Positions 10,701 to 22,684 are shown, numbered from the stretch's first letter. The stretch is DNA of 64,000 bases from Dugong dugon (GCA_030035585.1 CM057462.1:95005234-95069233), one strand, 5' to 3'. The notes: a model not told the origin generated them from the sequence alone. Numbers and translations: made by a program.

Positions 10701-11163
10701 GAATTATAAACGGGAGTCCTTCAATCTGATAACTAACAACTTCAGCTCACAGGCAGAACCTAGGATGTAGGATTGTACCAGCCAGATAACAATCTAGGAA
10801 GTGAACTCTCGAGGACTATCCAAAACCAAAAGAAATACAACAGGGAATCAGACCAGTTAATCAGTAAATGACAACAACATCAAAACAGTAAAAGAGGGAA
10901 TAAACAGCATAGGTATAGAACCTTCTAATGGAGAGGAAGGCAAGGTGATACCAAGTAATGGTAGACTGCTTCCAACTTAGAAAGATAAGGGTAAAATTCA
11001 TTGTAGCCACAAAGAAAGTTAACAAACATACTCATAAAAATAAAGAGGAAAAACATAAAGTCTCAGCAAAAACAAAACCTACAAAAACAAAAGAAATGAA
11101 AAAAAAAAAAAAACCCCACAAACAAAAGTAACTCAGCACAGGAGAGTAAGAAGAAAAAAGAAA
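10701..11163 (+). other. L1 inter-ORF spacer
   Basis: A-rich spacer between ORF1 and ORF2 with a run of 14 A at 11099-11112. It is longer than the 63-bp spacer of human L1. No reading frame or other signal is seen. Confidence 0.6.
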
Positions 11164-14100
11164 ATGTCAGCACCACAAAAAAAGCACTACAAAATGACAG
11201 CAACAAACTCACATCTATCAATAATTACACTGAATGTAAATGGACTCAATGCACCCATAAAGAGACGGAGAGTGACAGAATGGATAAGAAAACAGGATCC
11301 ATCAATATGCTGTCTACAAGAGACACGACTTAGAAACAAAGATGTGAATTTATTAAAAGCCAAAGTTGTAAAAAAAATATCAAGCTAACAACTACCAAAA
11401 AAGAGCAGGAGTGGCAATACTAGCCTCAGATAAAATAGACTTTAAAACAAAATCCACCATAAAAGACAAAGGATACTATATAATGGTTAAGGAGATGATC
11501 CATCATGAAGACATAACCATAATAAACATCTACGCACCCAATGACAGGGCTCCAAAGTACATAAAACAAACCTTAACAACACTGAAAAGAGAAATTGACA
11601 ATTCCACAATAATAGTAGGAGACTTCAACACACCACTCTCAGTAAAGGACAGAACAACTAAGAAGAAACTCAGCAAAGCTACAGAAGACCTAAAGGGCAC
11701 AATCAGCCAACCTGACCTCATAGACATATATAGAACACTCCATCCAACCGCTGCAAAGTACACATTCTTTTCCAATACACATGGAATGTTCTCCAGAATA
11801 GACCACATCTTAGGCCACAGAGCAATCCTCAACAAGATCCAAAACGTTGAGATAATTCAAAGTATCTTCTCTGACCACAATGCCATCGAGGTAGAAATTA
11901 ACACTAGAAAGAGCAAGGTAAAAAAATCAATTACATGGAAACTGAATAATACCCTGCTTACACATCAGTGGGTAATAGAAGAAATCAGAGTTGGAATAAA
12001 AAAATTCCTAGAATCAAATGAGAATGAAAACACATCATACCAAAACTTTTGGGACATAGCAAAGGCAGTCCTCAGAGCACAATTTATAGCAATAGATGCA
12101 CATATCAAAAAAGAAGAAAGGGACAAAATCAAAACATTAATTACAGAACTCAAACAAATAGAAAGAGAACAGCAAAAAAGCTCACAGCCACAGGAAGAAA
12201 GGCAATAGTAAAGATCAGAGCAGAAATAAATGAAATCGAGAACAGAAAAACAATAGAAAGAATCAACAAAACCGAAAGTTGGTTCTTTGAAAGAATCAAC
12301 AAAATCGACAAACCACTGGCCTGACTGACAAAAGAAAAACAGGAGAGGATGCAAATAACCCAAATAAGAAATGAAATGGGGGACATTACAACAGACCCAA
12401 CTGAAATAAAAAAGGATTATAACAGAATATTATGAAAAACTATACTCCAACAAATTTGAAAACATAGAGGAAATGGAAAATTTCTAGAAACACACTACCT
12501 ACCCAAACTACAACAAAGTGATGTTGAAAATCTGAACAGACCCATAACAAGAGAAGAGATTGAAAAGGTAATAAGAAAACTCCCAACAAAAAAAAAAGCC
12601 CTGGCCCAGATGGCTTCACTGGAGAATTCTACAAAACATTTACAGAAGAGCTTGTACCAGTACTACTCAAGCTATTTCAGAGGATAGAAAAGGCAGGAAC
12701 ACTTCCAAATTCATTCTATGAAGCCAGCATAACACTGATACCAAAACCAGGCAAAGACGTCACAAAAAAAGAAAATTACAGACCAATATCTCTCATAACT
12801 ATAGATGCAAAAATTTTTAACAAAATTCTAGCCAATAGAATTCACCATCATATCAAAAAAATAATACCCTACGACCAAGTAGGATTCATACCAGGTATGT
12901 AAGGATGGTTCAACATTAGAAAATCAATCAATGTAATCCACCACTTAAATAAAAGGAAAGAAAAGAATCACATGATCATCTCAATTGATGCAGAAAAGGC
13001 ATTTGACAAAGTCCAACACCCATTCCTGATAAAAACTCTCAATCAAATAGGTATAGAAGGGAAATTTCTCAACATAATAAAGGGCATCTATGAAAATCCA
13101 ATGGCCAACATCATTCTTAATGGAGAGAGGCTGAAAACATTTCCCTTGAAAACAGGAACAAGACAAGGATGCCCTTTATCACCACTCCTATTTAACGTGT
13201 TGGAAGTTCTAGCTAGAGCAATAAGGCAAGGAAAAGAAATAAAGGGCATCCAAATTGGTAATGAAGAAGTGAAACTGTCCCTGTTTGCAGATGATATGAT
13301 ACTATACATAGAAAACCATAAAGACTCCACGAGAAATCTACGGGAACTAATAGAAAGTTTCAGCAGTGTAGCAGGATACAAGATAAACCTTCAAAAATCA
13401 GTTGGATTCCTATACACCAGTAAAGAGAACGATGAAAAGGAGATCAGGAAATCAATACCATTTTCAATAGCCCCTAAAAAGATAAAATACTTAGGAATAA
13501 ATCTGACCAGGAACGTAAAAGACCTATACAAAGACAACTACGAAACACTGCTGCATGAAACCCAAAGGGATCTACATGAATGGAAAAACATACCATGCTC
13601 ATGGGTAGGTAGACTCAACATTGTGAAAATGACAATTCTACCCAAAGCAATTTACAAATACAATGCAATCCCGATCCAAATACCAACAACATTCTTCAAA
13701 GAGATGGAAAAAGTAATCATTATCTTTCTATGGAAAGGGAAGAAGCCCCGAATAAGTAAAGCACTACTGAAAAAGAAGAATAAAGTTGGAGGACTCACAC
13801 TACCTGACTTCAGAACCTAGTATGCAGCTGTGGTAGTCAAAACAGCCTGGTACTGGTACAATAACAGAGACATTGACCAATGGAACCCAGTTGTAAATCC
13901 ATCCACCTACAGTCACCTGATCTTCGACAAGGGCCTAAAGTCCATCAAATGGGGAAAAGACAGTTTTTTTAACAAATGGTGCTGGCAAAACTGGATATCC
14001 ATCTGCAAAAAAATGAAACAGGACCCATACCTCATGCCATATACAAAAACTACTTCAAAATGGATCAAAGACTTGAATATAATGTCTAAAACTATAAAGT

Positions 14101-14903
14101 TCATAGAAGAAAAAATAGGACCAACACTACAGGTCTTAGTAAACGGCATTAACAGGATATAAACCATAACCATCAACACACAAACCCCAAAAGATAAGCT
14201 AGATAAGTGGGATCTTCTAAAAATCAAACACCTCTGCTCTTCAAAAGACTTCACCAAAAGAGTAAAAAGAGAACCTACAGACTGAGAAAAAATTTTTGGA
14301 CAGTACAAGTCGGACAAAGGTCTAATCTCCATAAGCTACAAGAAAATCCAACACCTCTACAACAAGAAGACAAATAATCCTATTAAAAAATGGGCAAAGG
14401 AAATGAACAGACACTTCACCAAAGAAGATATTCAAGCGGCCAACAGACACACAAGGAAATGCTCTCAATCACTAGCCATTAGAGAAATGCAAATTAAAAC
14501 CACAATGAGATACCATCTCACCCCGGCATTACTGGCACAAATCAAAAACAGTGGAAGTAGCAAATGTTGGAGGAGCTGCGGGGAGATCAGAACTCTTATG
14601 CACTGCTGGTGGGAATGCAAAATGATACAACCATTTTGTAAAATGATATGGCACTTCCTTAGAAAGCTAGAAATAGACATACCACATGATCCAGCCATCC
14701 CACTCCTAGAAATATATCCTATAGAAATAAGAGTCATCACTCAAATAGACATATGCACACCTATGTTCATGGCAGCATTGTTCACAATAGCAAAACTATG
14801 GAAACAAGCTAGATGCCCATCAGCAGCTGAATGGATAAACAAACTATGGTACCTACACACAATGGAGTACTATGCGACGAGAAAGACAACGATGAATCTG
14901 TGA
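11164..14903 (+). pseudogene. L1 ORF2 (endonuclease-reverse transcriptase), broken
   Basis: A first ATG is at 11164, but the ATG at 11194 (MTATNSHLSI) fits the L1 family start better. The endonuclease part shows LNVNGLNAPIKR, LQETRL, INIYAPND, GDFNTPLS, RIDHILG and SDHNAIE, so the catalytic residues are mostly present. The reverse transcriptase (12972-13820) shows [24 protein letters not shown] and intact FADD at 13284-13295. The C-terminal Cys motif C-x3-C-x7-H-x4-C is at 14565-14618. Frameshifts fall in A-runs near 11370 and 12173 and near 12430-12600; stops occur at 12322-12324 (TGA), 13818-13820 (TAG) and 14160-14162 (TAA). Confidence 0.95.
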
Positions 14904-16157
14904 AGCATCTCATAACATGGATGAAACAGGGGGACATTATGCTGAGTGAAAGAAGTCAATCACAAAAGGACAAATATTGTATGAGACCTCTATTGTAAAA
15001 ACCCATGAAAATGTTCACACACAAAGTGTAACAATCTTTGTTGGTTACCAGGGATGGGAGGGTTCAGGGAGAAATACTAAAAATAGGCAATGGATAAGTG
15101 TTATCTTGGGTGAAGGGTGAGACAGTACACAGTACAGGGGAAACCAGCACAGCTTGTACAAGGGAAGGTCATGGAAGCTCCATAGGCACATCCAAACTCC
15201 CCGAGGGGCTGAACTGCTGGGTGGTGGGCTGTTGGGACCATGGTCTCAGGGAACATCTAGCTCAGTTGGCATAACACAGTTTATAAAGACAATGTTCTAC
15301 ATTCTACCTTGGTGAGCATCTGGGGTCTTAAAAGCCTGTGTGCAACCATCTAAGATACTCCACTGGTCTCATCCCTTCGGGAGCAAGGGAGAATGAAGAG
15401 AACAGGATGCAAGGAAAAGATTAGTCCAAAGGACTAATGGACCACAGCTACCAAGGCCTCCACCGGACTGAGTCCAGGACAGCTAGATGGTGCCTGGCTA
15501 CCACCACTGACTGCTCTGACCAGGATTACAACAGAGGCTTCTGGACAGAGCTGGAGAAGGATGTAGAACAAAATTCTTACTCACCAAAAAAGACCAGATT
15601 ACTGGCCTAAAGGAGACTGGAGAAACCCCTAGAGTATGGCCCCCAGACACCCTTTTAGCTCAGTGGTGAAGTCATCTCTGAGGTTCACAGTTCAGCCTGG
15701 GAGGGACAGCCCCATAAAACCAAATGGGACTAATGAGGTACAGCAGTCCAGGGTCAAGGGCCAGAAGGCAGAAGGGGACAAGGAAGCCGGTGATAGGGAA
15801 CCCAAGGTTGAGTAAGGATAGTGTTAATGTGTTGTGCGTTTGTTAACCATTGTCATAGGGCAACATGTGTACTAACTGTTAAATGAGAAACTATTCTGTT
15901 CTGTAAGCCTTCATCTAAAGTGAGAATAGCAGCACAATTGGAAGAGCGTGGTCGATGTCACTGAACTCTGCATGTAGGAATTTTTGAAATGGTGTATCTT
16001 TGGCTATGTATATTTTCACCAAAAAAAAAAGGTCGAGAAGGGAGAGCATTTACACGTTGTGGGGTTGTTAACCAATGTCATAAAACAACATGTGTACTAC
16101 TGTTTCATGAGAAACTATTTGTTCTGTAAGCCTTCACCTGAAGTACAATAAAAAAAA
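14904..16157 (+). other. L1 3' UTR and poly-A tail
   Basis: About 1.25 kb. It contains the conserved 'gaacatctagctcagttggc' and 'tctggggtcttaaaagcctg' segments shared with the L1 3' ends at 16171-17945, 31451-32310 (antisense) and 40900-41953. Its last 320 bp hold two similar end modules, 15831-15921 and 16056-16144, separated by an internal A run at 16020-16030. An AATAAA is directly before the tail. Confidence 0.88.
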
Positions 16158-16170
16158 AAAAGATGCTTGC

Positions 16171-17945
16171 CATGATTAGCCATTACAGATATGTAAATCA
16201 AAACTACAATGAGATACCATCTCAGCCCTGCAAAAATGGCACTGACAAAAACAAACAAACAAAAAAGAAGTCTAAAAATGCTGGCAAGGTTGTGGGGATG
16301 TTGGAACCCTTATCCACGTACAATCACTATGGAAAACTGTATAGTCCTTCCTCAAAAAGCTGAAAATAGAAATACCTTTTGATCCAGCAATCCCAAAGCT
16401 AGGTATATAATCTAGACATCTAATAAAAAAGACCTGGTCATACATATGCACGCCTTTGTCCATTGCAGCATAATTCCCAATAGCAAAAATTTGAAAACAA
16501 CCTAAGTGCCCATCAGTGGATGAATGGATAAACAAAATGTGGTACATATGCATAATGGAATATTATGCAGCCATAAAGAATAATGATGAATCCTCAAAAC
16601 ATCTTATAATGTGGATGAACCTGGAGGACATTATGCTGAGTGAGGTAAGTCAATCACAAAAAGACATATATTTTATGATTGCACTTTTATAAGAAAACAA
16701 GAATAGATACACATGCAGAGACCAACTCTCATTGGTGGTTACCAGGGATATGTGTGGGGAATAAGGCGAGGAAGCACTCTTGACATGGTAGACGCTTGTT
16801 ATTTTTGGTAATGGGAAAGGTAGCATTGAATGTGGGTGAAATTCCTGTGTCTTGACCAAGGTAAATGATGTCACTAAGAAGTGCACAAGAGAAAAGGACA
16901 TTCTGGCAAAGGATATGACAAATGTTTTCCAGCAACACCAACACCAACCAAAAAATATTTGTTTACACAAATATGTATATAGGCATAGATGAATATAAGT
17001 ATGCATATGTGGGTACATATGTTTGTACTGATAGAAGTATCTATATACATATGTACATACAGGTATATTTGTGCATGCATGTATATCCATATATACGATA
17101 AACCACGTAGGGAAACAGTTATGGATACTTCTTAGACATAAGTAAACACTGTGAGATTGGTTTTCTGTGTTTGAAGGCTTAGGACCATAGTCCTGTGGGA
17201 CAACTCAGTTAATTGGCATAATATAGTTCATAATGTGTGCGTTCTACATCCCAATGTTGTGAGTAGTGTTTGGGGTCTTAAAAGCTTGTGAGTGGCAATC
17301 TAAGATACAACTATTGGTCTCTACTTGTCCAGAATAAAAGAGAAAGAAGGAAACCAAAGACTCAGAGAAGATAGTAGCCAAAGGACTAATAGTCTACACA
17401 AACCACATCCTCATCTACCCTGAGACCGGAAGAACCAAATGGTGCCCGACTACTACTACCTACTGTTCTGATCCGGGCCACAATAGATGGATCCTGATAG
17501 ACTGGGAGAAAAACTGGAACAGAACTTAAATTCTAAAAGATTCCAGATGTACTGGACCTGTTGAGACTAAAGGACTCTTCAAGACTGTCACCCTGAGATG
17601 CTCTTTAAACCAAAATTATTCCTTGGGGTCACCTTTTAGCTAAATAAAAGATTGGCTCATAAAATAAAGAACACCATCCCTGAGTAGTGAGCTTCTTTAA
17701 AAAATTATCTATAGGAGACCAAATGGTCAAAAATTACTCTAAAGCAGAGATGAGAAGGTGAAGGGGCAGGGAAACTAGAGTGCTGGAAATGACACAACCA
17801 GAACAAAATGAATGAGAATGATGACACCTTGTGAAAAATGTAACCAATATCACTTAATAATTTGTGTAGAAATTGTTAAATGGGAACCTAATTTGCTGTG
17901 TAAACTTTCACCTTAAACACAATAAAATATTATTAAGAAAAAAAA
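16171..17945 (+). mobile_element. Old L1, downstream segment (ORF2 C-terminus and 3' UTR)
   Basis: This resumes the L1 interrupted at 8064: 'catgattagccattacagat' directly continues the ORF2 sequence there. The ORF2 C-terminal region is closed by stops and frameshifts. The 3' UTR carries a TATG-rich tract at 16955-17100 and the family segment 'tttggggtcttaaaagcttg'. It ends with AATAAA and an A-rich tail at 17922-17945. The flanks aaaacctgtggatc (about 6099) and aaatcttacggatc (about 17946) are possible diverged duplications. Confidence 0.92.
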
Positions 17946-18185
17946 CAAATCTTACGGATCACAAAAGAACATTGTCCGACATGCTTGCTTTGGACACGTC
18001 ATTAGCAGAGATCAATCCCTAAAGGAGGACATCATGTCTGGTGAAGTAGGGGGCCAGTGAGGGAGAGGGAGACCCTCAGTGAGATGGTCTGGAATATACC
18101 AGCAGTCATAAGGAATCGGCAATATTTTGTTCTATTGTACATAAATAAAGTTGTGTTGAGTTAGAGTCCTCTCAACAGCAGCTAA
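17946..18185 (+). mobile_element. RTE-derived non-autonomous element, 3' part
   Basis: Continues the element broken at 6110: 'ttgtccgacatgcttgcttt', 'ggacacgtcattagcagaga', 'aggacatcatgtctggtgaa', then 'gagatggtctggaatatacc' and 'gttgagttagagtcctctc'. This is the RTE 3' end in a diverged subfamily; 3' from here lies a simple repeat instead of the usual (aac)n tail. Confidence 0.75.
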
Positions 18186-18188
18186 TTG

Positions 18189-18267
18189 TCTGTCTGTCTG
18201 TCGTCCATCCATCTATCCGTCCATCTGTCCATCTGTCCATCTATCCATCTATCTATCAATCTATCAG
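18189..18267. repeat. Tetranucleotide microsatellite (TGTC/CATC/TATC)n
   Basis: Starts as gtctgtctgtctgtc and passes into imperfect atcc/gtcc and atct units. It sits directly at the 3' end of the RTE-derived element and probably grew from its tail. Confidence 0.9.
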
Positions 18268-20267
18268 GTATTTATGATAGACATGTACTATGTCTCTAAG
18301 GAGCTTAATCTCAGGCATATCTAGATCAGATAGTTCAAACCTGGCAATCAATAATGTGACAAAATTTTCAACCAAATAGCCTGTACATTTTACTAAGATA
18401 GTATATTTTGATTGATTTAAAAAGAATTAAAATGTGCGTCCTGAACAGTCCATCTCCGTGTCTCTGAGTTATTTGTGTCTCTCTGCCTTTGTTGCCTTTT
18501 CCCTCTGTCCTACCCTATCCCACTTACAGCTTTCTTTGTACACTGTGGAGTGTGGACAGGCAGTTAAGTATTTCTGGTTAAAAACTCCTGCTGATGGAGT
18601 CACAGTTGCACAGGCACCCCTTTGGTGACTTGAGGGAACTTGAAGATTCTGACCTTTTATCTCTGCTGTTTTATATTCCTAGTAGCCTGCAGGATACATG
18701 TGAAATTTGTCACATAAACCTGCTGGTGCTCTAAATTCCCCGTGGATATTCTGCAGTGTAGTTAATCAAGTGTATTGTATGTAGTTTTTGTAGGACACCT
18801 GTAACACCACATGCAATGCAGCTCAACCAATGCCAGTGAAATTAAAGAAAGTTCTGAGAATGCATGAAAAACTGATTAACAGAATAGAGAGTGTTGTTTA
18901 GAGAGAAGACTAAAGGAGCTAATTATGCACAGCTTGACCGAGCAGAAACGAAAGGGAGAGTTAATGACTCTTTGATATTGTTTGAACATACTAAATATTG
19001 AGGAGAAAAAATATTTTGTATAATACAACAAAATACTATTGCGAGCAATAGGATAGAGTTGAGAATGTTTAAATGAAGTCCATGGGAACACTCTTAAAAA
19101 TAAAATTGATTAAATTAAAGAATAATATTTCCAATTATAAGGTGGATGCTTTTCTTTGAAGGAATGTAAATTAGCCTAGAAAAACAGATTAAAAAGTCTT
19201 TAAAGAAAATAATTTTAATTCTTGTTGGATGGTTTAAATGACCTGCCATCTTAATTTGAACAATCCTGTCATCCCAACAGGTGCCCATTCTGTTCCCAGA
19301 TATTTCTACAATATGTGCCTTGCAAAATCTTAGGTTTCAAAAAGTGTAAAAGAGGCCCAGGATGGCAATATTTAAAAAATTACTGTTGAGGATTTTATTT
19401 CATTTATACAGTTCTGAGGGTAATGCAAGTCGTTGACCAGCCTGACAACATTTTCATGTCCATGTTCTATGCTCTTATGTTTTCCTTTCCTGAGTGAGAA
19501 AGATACTTCAGTTCACAAAGTCACAAAGTCAAAGTATTAATAACTAAACACCCTAAATCACCCATGAAACTACCAGTAGAGCATATCTGCAATATTAGTT
19601 GTGGAAAACTGAACAAATAAGATGGCCACGCATAATTACTCTGACAAAACCAAACAGTCAAAGAATATAGTTATCTTTTTAGCAATTGAGAAGATATTGC
19701 TTATAACTTGGATAACAACATTGAGACAGAAGATAAAACAAGAGGCTTGATTACACAAATAAAATTTGAAATGTAATCATTTAAAACATTGGCAAAGTTT
19801 GGTGTTTGGAAATAATCGTTGAGATAGTCTGAATTCATAACAAAAATTATAGGAAGTCTAACGTATCATAGGAAATACAGAAAACAAAGTGGGGAGCAGG
19901 TTACACTAAGTGCCCTCAGATACTAAAAGAGAGAGCCCACCTGAGAGGCAATACTGAGGTGATCACTATGTGTGTTACAGGTAGACTCTACTCTGCTTCT
20001 TGTCCTTTACCAGAGTGTTGGACTTGTTTAAATGAGAAACAAGTCTCACATATTACGTTTACTTCTTTAAGCAGTCCTTCTGAACCTTCCTTTTTTTTTT
20101 TTTGTTTATTTTATGGTCTTTTTAATTAATTGAAATTGCATGTCTTACAAGCCTTTTCTTCATGTTCTTTTCCTCTAGGTGAGGAAATACAATTTTAATC
20201 TATCACTTACTATTTTTCTGCATAAAAATTACCGTTTAGTCTTCAAGAGGTAAAGCTTCTAATTTTG
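18268..20267. other. Two kilobases without recognised repeat or gene
   Basis: AT-rich, unique-looking DNA. Short frames (18434-18628 plus; 18876-19091 minus) lack domains. A T run lies at 20091-20103. This is one of the longest repeat-poor stretches in the window. Confidence 0.5.
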
Positions 20268-20395
20268 GCTATTGTGCCAATCCATGTCGCTGAGGGTCCC
20301 CCATGCCCTTGTTGACCCTCTTCTTCACCAAACATGATGTCCTTCTTTAAGACTGATTTCTCCTGATGGCGTGTCTAAGGCTCTGACTGACTGGT
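20268..20395 (-). mobile_element. RTE 3'-region fragment, antisense
   Basis: Antisense RTE words: 'tgtgccaatccatgtcgctg', 'accctcttcttcaccaaac', 'atgatgtccttctttaagac' and 'gatttctcctgatggcgtg'. The fragment is internal, with neither terminus. Confidence 0.8.
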
Positions 20396-20660
20396 AATAT
20401 GTAAAAAGCCCATCCCTTCCAGCAGAAACCAAGTAGTATATATGGGAGAAGTATACACTGGAGAAATGTAACTGCCACATTGTCAGAACTCAGTAAAATG
20501 GGGTAAATATCCATTCACTCTCAGAGATCAAGAGTTTGGACAAGCTAAATCGTAAGGCTAGAGACCCGTGAAGGCTTCCTCTCCATTAGTCTATCTATGA
20601 GTAGTGAATACAGAAATAACTGATACTCATAAATATGTCTCTGAGTCATAGTCTAAAGTA

Positions 20661-20843
20661 ATGGTTCTCAATCATGGTTTCACATTATAATCATCTGGGG
20701 TGTTTAAAAAAGAAAGACTGATGTTCTCGGTCCCACCTCCAGAGATTCTAATTCAAGTCATGTGGGTTGGGGCCCAGGGAACTGGTATCTTTAAAAACTC
20801 TCCTGCTGATTCTAAGGTGCATCCAAAATCTCTGATCTAAGGA
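20661..20843 (+). repeat. MER5A-type hAT-Charlie DNA transposon remnant
   Basis: Begins 'taatggttctcaatcatgg', passes 'tataatcatctggggtg', 'cggtcccacctccagagatt' and 'ttggggcccagggaactgg', and ends 'tgctgattctaaggtgcatc'. This is the order of MER5A, a non-autonomous hAT element. Confidence 0.8.
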
Positions 20844-20844
20844 T

Positions 20845-21181
20845 AAATTATATATTTAGTATACCATCATTAAGGACGCAGAAGACCAAATGGTACATAT
20901 AGTACCTACAACATAGTCATTGTAAAATGACTTTATCTGAGGGATTGGGGCTTTCACTCAGCTTCCTGTTTGTTCATTGCCTTAGATTCATTTCTATAAT
21001 TATTTCCTGTGTGTGCATTTGATCTGTGATGGCTCTTTAAAGGCAAGAATTGTGATTTTTACAGGGTAGAGTTATCTAGAACGCTTCATGGAACTAATTC
21101 AAATGTAGTAACTGAGTCATTCTTTAATTCGATTGGAATTCCTTACCATGGAAAACATTCTAGACGGGAGTAAGAAATGGG

Positions 21182-21216
<35 letters not shown>

Positions 21217-21478
21217 GCTGCAAATAGTCCAAATTTGGAAAAACACCATTATGCCTGATAAAATGACATGTGCTTACTCCACAAGTCATTCATTCTAAAG
21301 TGGCATCAGATGCCTGAAAAGGGGACTTAAAAAAGTATTCCTGAAATGACCTAACATATTTTATACAGCATTATAGCAGAGAAGTAGAATTGGAAGTGTT
21401 TATGCATAAAGGAATAAGAAAATAAAATAGGAATATTGGAACAAAGGAATAGCATTCATTTCACTTCCTCAAATCCTT
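20845..21478. other. No gene; (TG)n inside
   Basis: Nothing coding and no clear interspersed repeat. The only structure is the dinucleotide run listed separately. Confidence 0.45.
21183..21214. repeat. (TG)n microsatellite
   Basis: About 16 uninterrupted TG units following 'gggc'. Confidence 0.95.
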
Positions 21479-21479
21479 A

Positions 21480-21745
21480 CATGTACTAGCCTGCACCCTC
21501 ATTGCACACTTAATCAAGTGCCGCTCTGTTGCCTTTTGCATTTAGTTTATTTTTCACATCTACTCTCCTCTACTCAATTGCTGCATTCCTGAGAACAGGG
21601 AGCTTACTTTTTTCCTCTCTGGGCACCTTACTTCTCCACAGTAGGAGATCAATTTAAACCTAAGTGAGTATCTACCTGTAGAATTTATATGAAGATTAAA
21701 CGTTTATGAAGTGCCAGGTATCTAAAAGCTGCTAGTTTCTCCTAC
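21480..21745 (+). repeat. L2-like then MIR-like fragments
   Basis: At 21480-21650 the pattern 'cattgcacacttaatcaagt', 'ctgagaacagggagcttac', 'ccacagtaggagatcaat' resembles an L2 3' end. 21655-21745 ('atttatatgaagattaaacg', 'gaagtgccaggta') resembles a MIR 3' end. Both are weak. Confidence 0.35.
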
Positions 21746-21755
21746 TTCTGTTTAT

Positions 21756-21962
21756 GCTGTTCTTGTTAGGTGCTGTCAAGTCAGTTCTGACTCATAGCCA
21801 CCCTGTGTACAACAGAACAAAATACTGCCCAGTCCTGCACCATCCTCACAAGCGTTCCAGTGTTTGAGCCCATTTTTGCAGCCACTGTGTCAATCCATCT
21901 CATATTGAGGGTCTTCCTCTTTTTCGCTGACCCTCCAATTTACCAAGCACGATGTCCTTCGT
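21756..21962 (-). mobile_element. RTE 3' end, antisense
   Basis: Reads 'cttgttaggtgctgtcaagt', 'cagttctgactcatagccac', 'cccagtcctgcaccatcct', 'tgtgtcaatccatctcatat' and 'ctttttcgctgaccctcc'. This is the RTE 3' terminus in reverse, heavily 5'-truncated. Confidence 0.88.
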
Positions 21963-21974
21963 TGATAGTAATTC

Positions 21975-22461
21975 TATACTATGGTCTGGCATTAGATGGC
22001 ATAAGTTGGAATCTGGACTGACATTTTCTTTTTTTTTATGGTTGTAATTTAATGAAGTTTACATTTCAAGTTAGTCTCCCATGCAGAATTTTTTTTTTAA
22101 CATACATTGTTATGAGACCCCAACCGCTCACTCCATTCTGCGACAGCACACTCTTCCCCTCCTCTCCTGATTCCCCATGAACATTCAACCAGCTGCTAAC
22201 TCTCTTTGCCTTCCCTTCTCACCTCTGGACAGAAGCCGCATCTTTCTTTCGTGTCTTGTATCTACTTCGGACTGACATTTCTAGTGGTGCGACCTTGGGT
22301 AAATTGCCTAAACTTATTATGCCTCAACTTTCTCGGTATTAAATGGGGATAATAACAATATGTGCCATATAGAATTTTTGTGAGAATTAAATAAGATAAT
22401 TCAGTCAAGTTTTTACAAAATGCTCAGTACAAAGTGCTCAATAAATGTTCACTCTTATTAT
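21975..22461 (+). repeat. MIR SINE interrupted by an L1 3' end
   Basis: Left part 21975-22027 ('actatggtctggcattagat') and right part 22268-22461 ('gaccttgggtaaattgccta', 'caactttctcggtattaaat', 'gctcaataaatgttcactc') make one sense MIR once the insert at 22028-22255 and the duplicated target are removed. Confidence 0.8.
22028..22255 (-). mobile_element. 5'-truncated L1 3' end, antisense
   Basis: About 230 bp beginning with a T run (antisense poly-A) and containing 'atggttgtaatttaatgaag' and 'accccaaccgctcactcca'. Duplications 'ggactgacattt' occur on both sides (about 22015-22026 and 22269-22280), which shows a poly-A-dependent insertion into the MIR. Assignment to L1 rests on the tail and general resemblance to afrotherian L1 3' UTRs. 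Confidence 0.65.
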
Positions 22462-22463
22462 CT

Positions 22464-22636
22464 GGGAACCTTGGCATCACGGTGCTTAAGTGTTTGGCTG
22501 CTAAGCAAAAGGTCAGCAGTTGGAATCTACCAGCTGCTCCTTGAAAACCCTATAGGGCGGTTCTGCTGTGACCCATAAGGTTGTTAAGAGTCCAAATCAA
22601 CTCGATGGCAAAGGGTTTTTGTTTTTTTTTTTTTTT
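22464..22636 (+). mobile_element. AfroSINE
   Basis: Starts 'gggaaccttggcatcacgg', then 'gtgcttaagtgtttggctgc' and 'aaggtcagcagttggaatc'. It ends 'ccaaatcaactcgatggca' with 'aagggtttttg' running into a 15-base T run. Confidence 0.9.
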
Positions 22637-22684
22637 GCAGGGGAATTATTATCTGTGTCAGTCATTAATGTGATTTATTTGTTC

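Larger units (their letters stand above)
8065..16157 (+). mobile_element. L1: Full-length L1 LINE, about 8.1 kb, inactive
   Basis: A complete L1: 5' UTR (8065-9713), ORF1 (from 9714), ORF2 (from 11164 or 11194), 3' UTR (14904-16149) and a short poly-A tail. Perfect 13-bp target-site duplications 'aaaagatgcttgc' flank it at 8052-8064 and 16158-16170, and the older L1 reads continuously across them. The duplications are intact and only a modest number of ORF breaks exist, so it is younger than its host L1, yet both ORFs are disabled. It is longer than the human 6-kb L1 because both UTRs are long. Confidence 0.96.

Noticed and set aside
16650-17090. 146-codon minus-strand frame rich in Tyr, His and Ile
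   Set aside because: It is antisense to an L1 3' UTR with TATG-rich repeats; the residue bias follows from these.
18189-18267. Possible CRISPR-like or other spaced array
   Set aside because: Units are 4 bp with no spacers; it is a tetranucleotide microsatellite in a mammalian genome.
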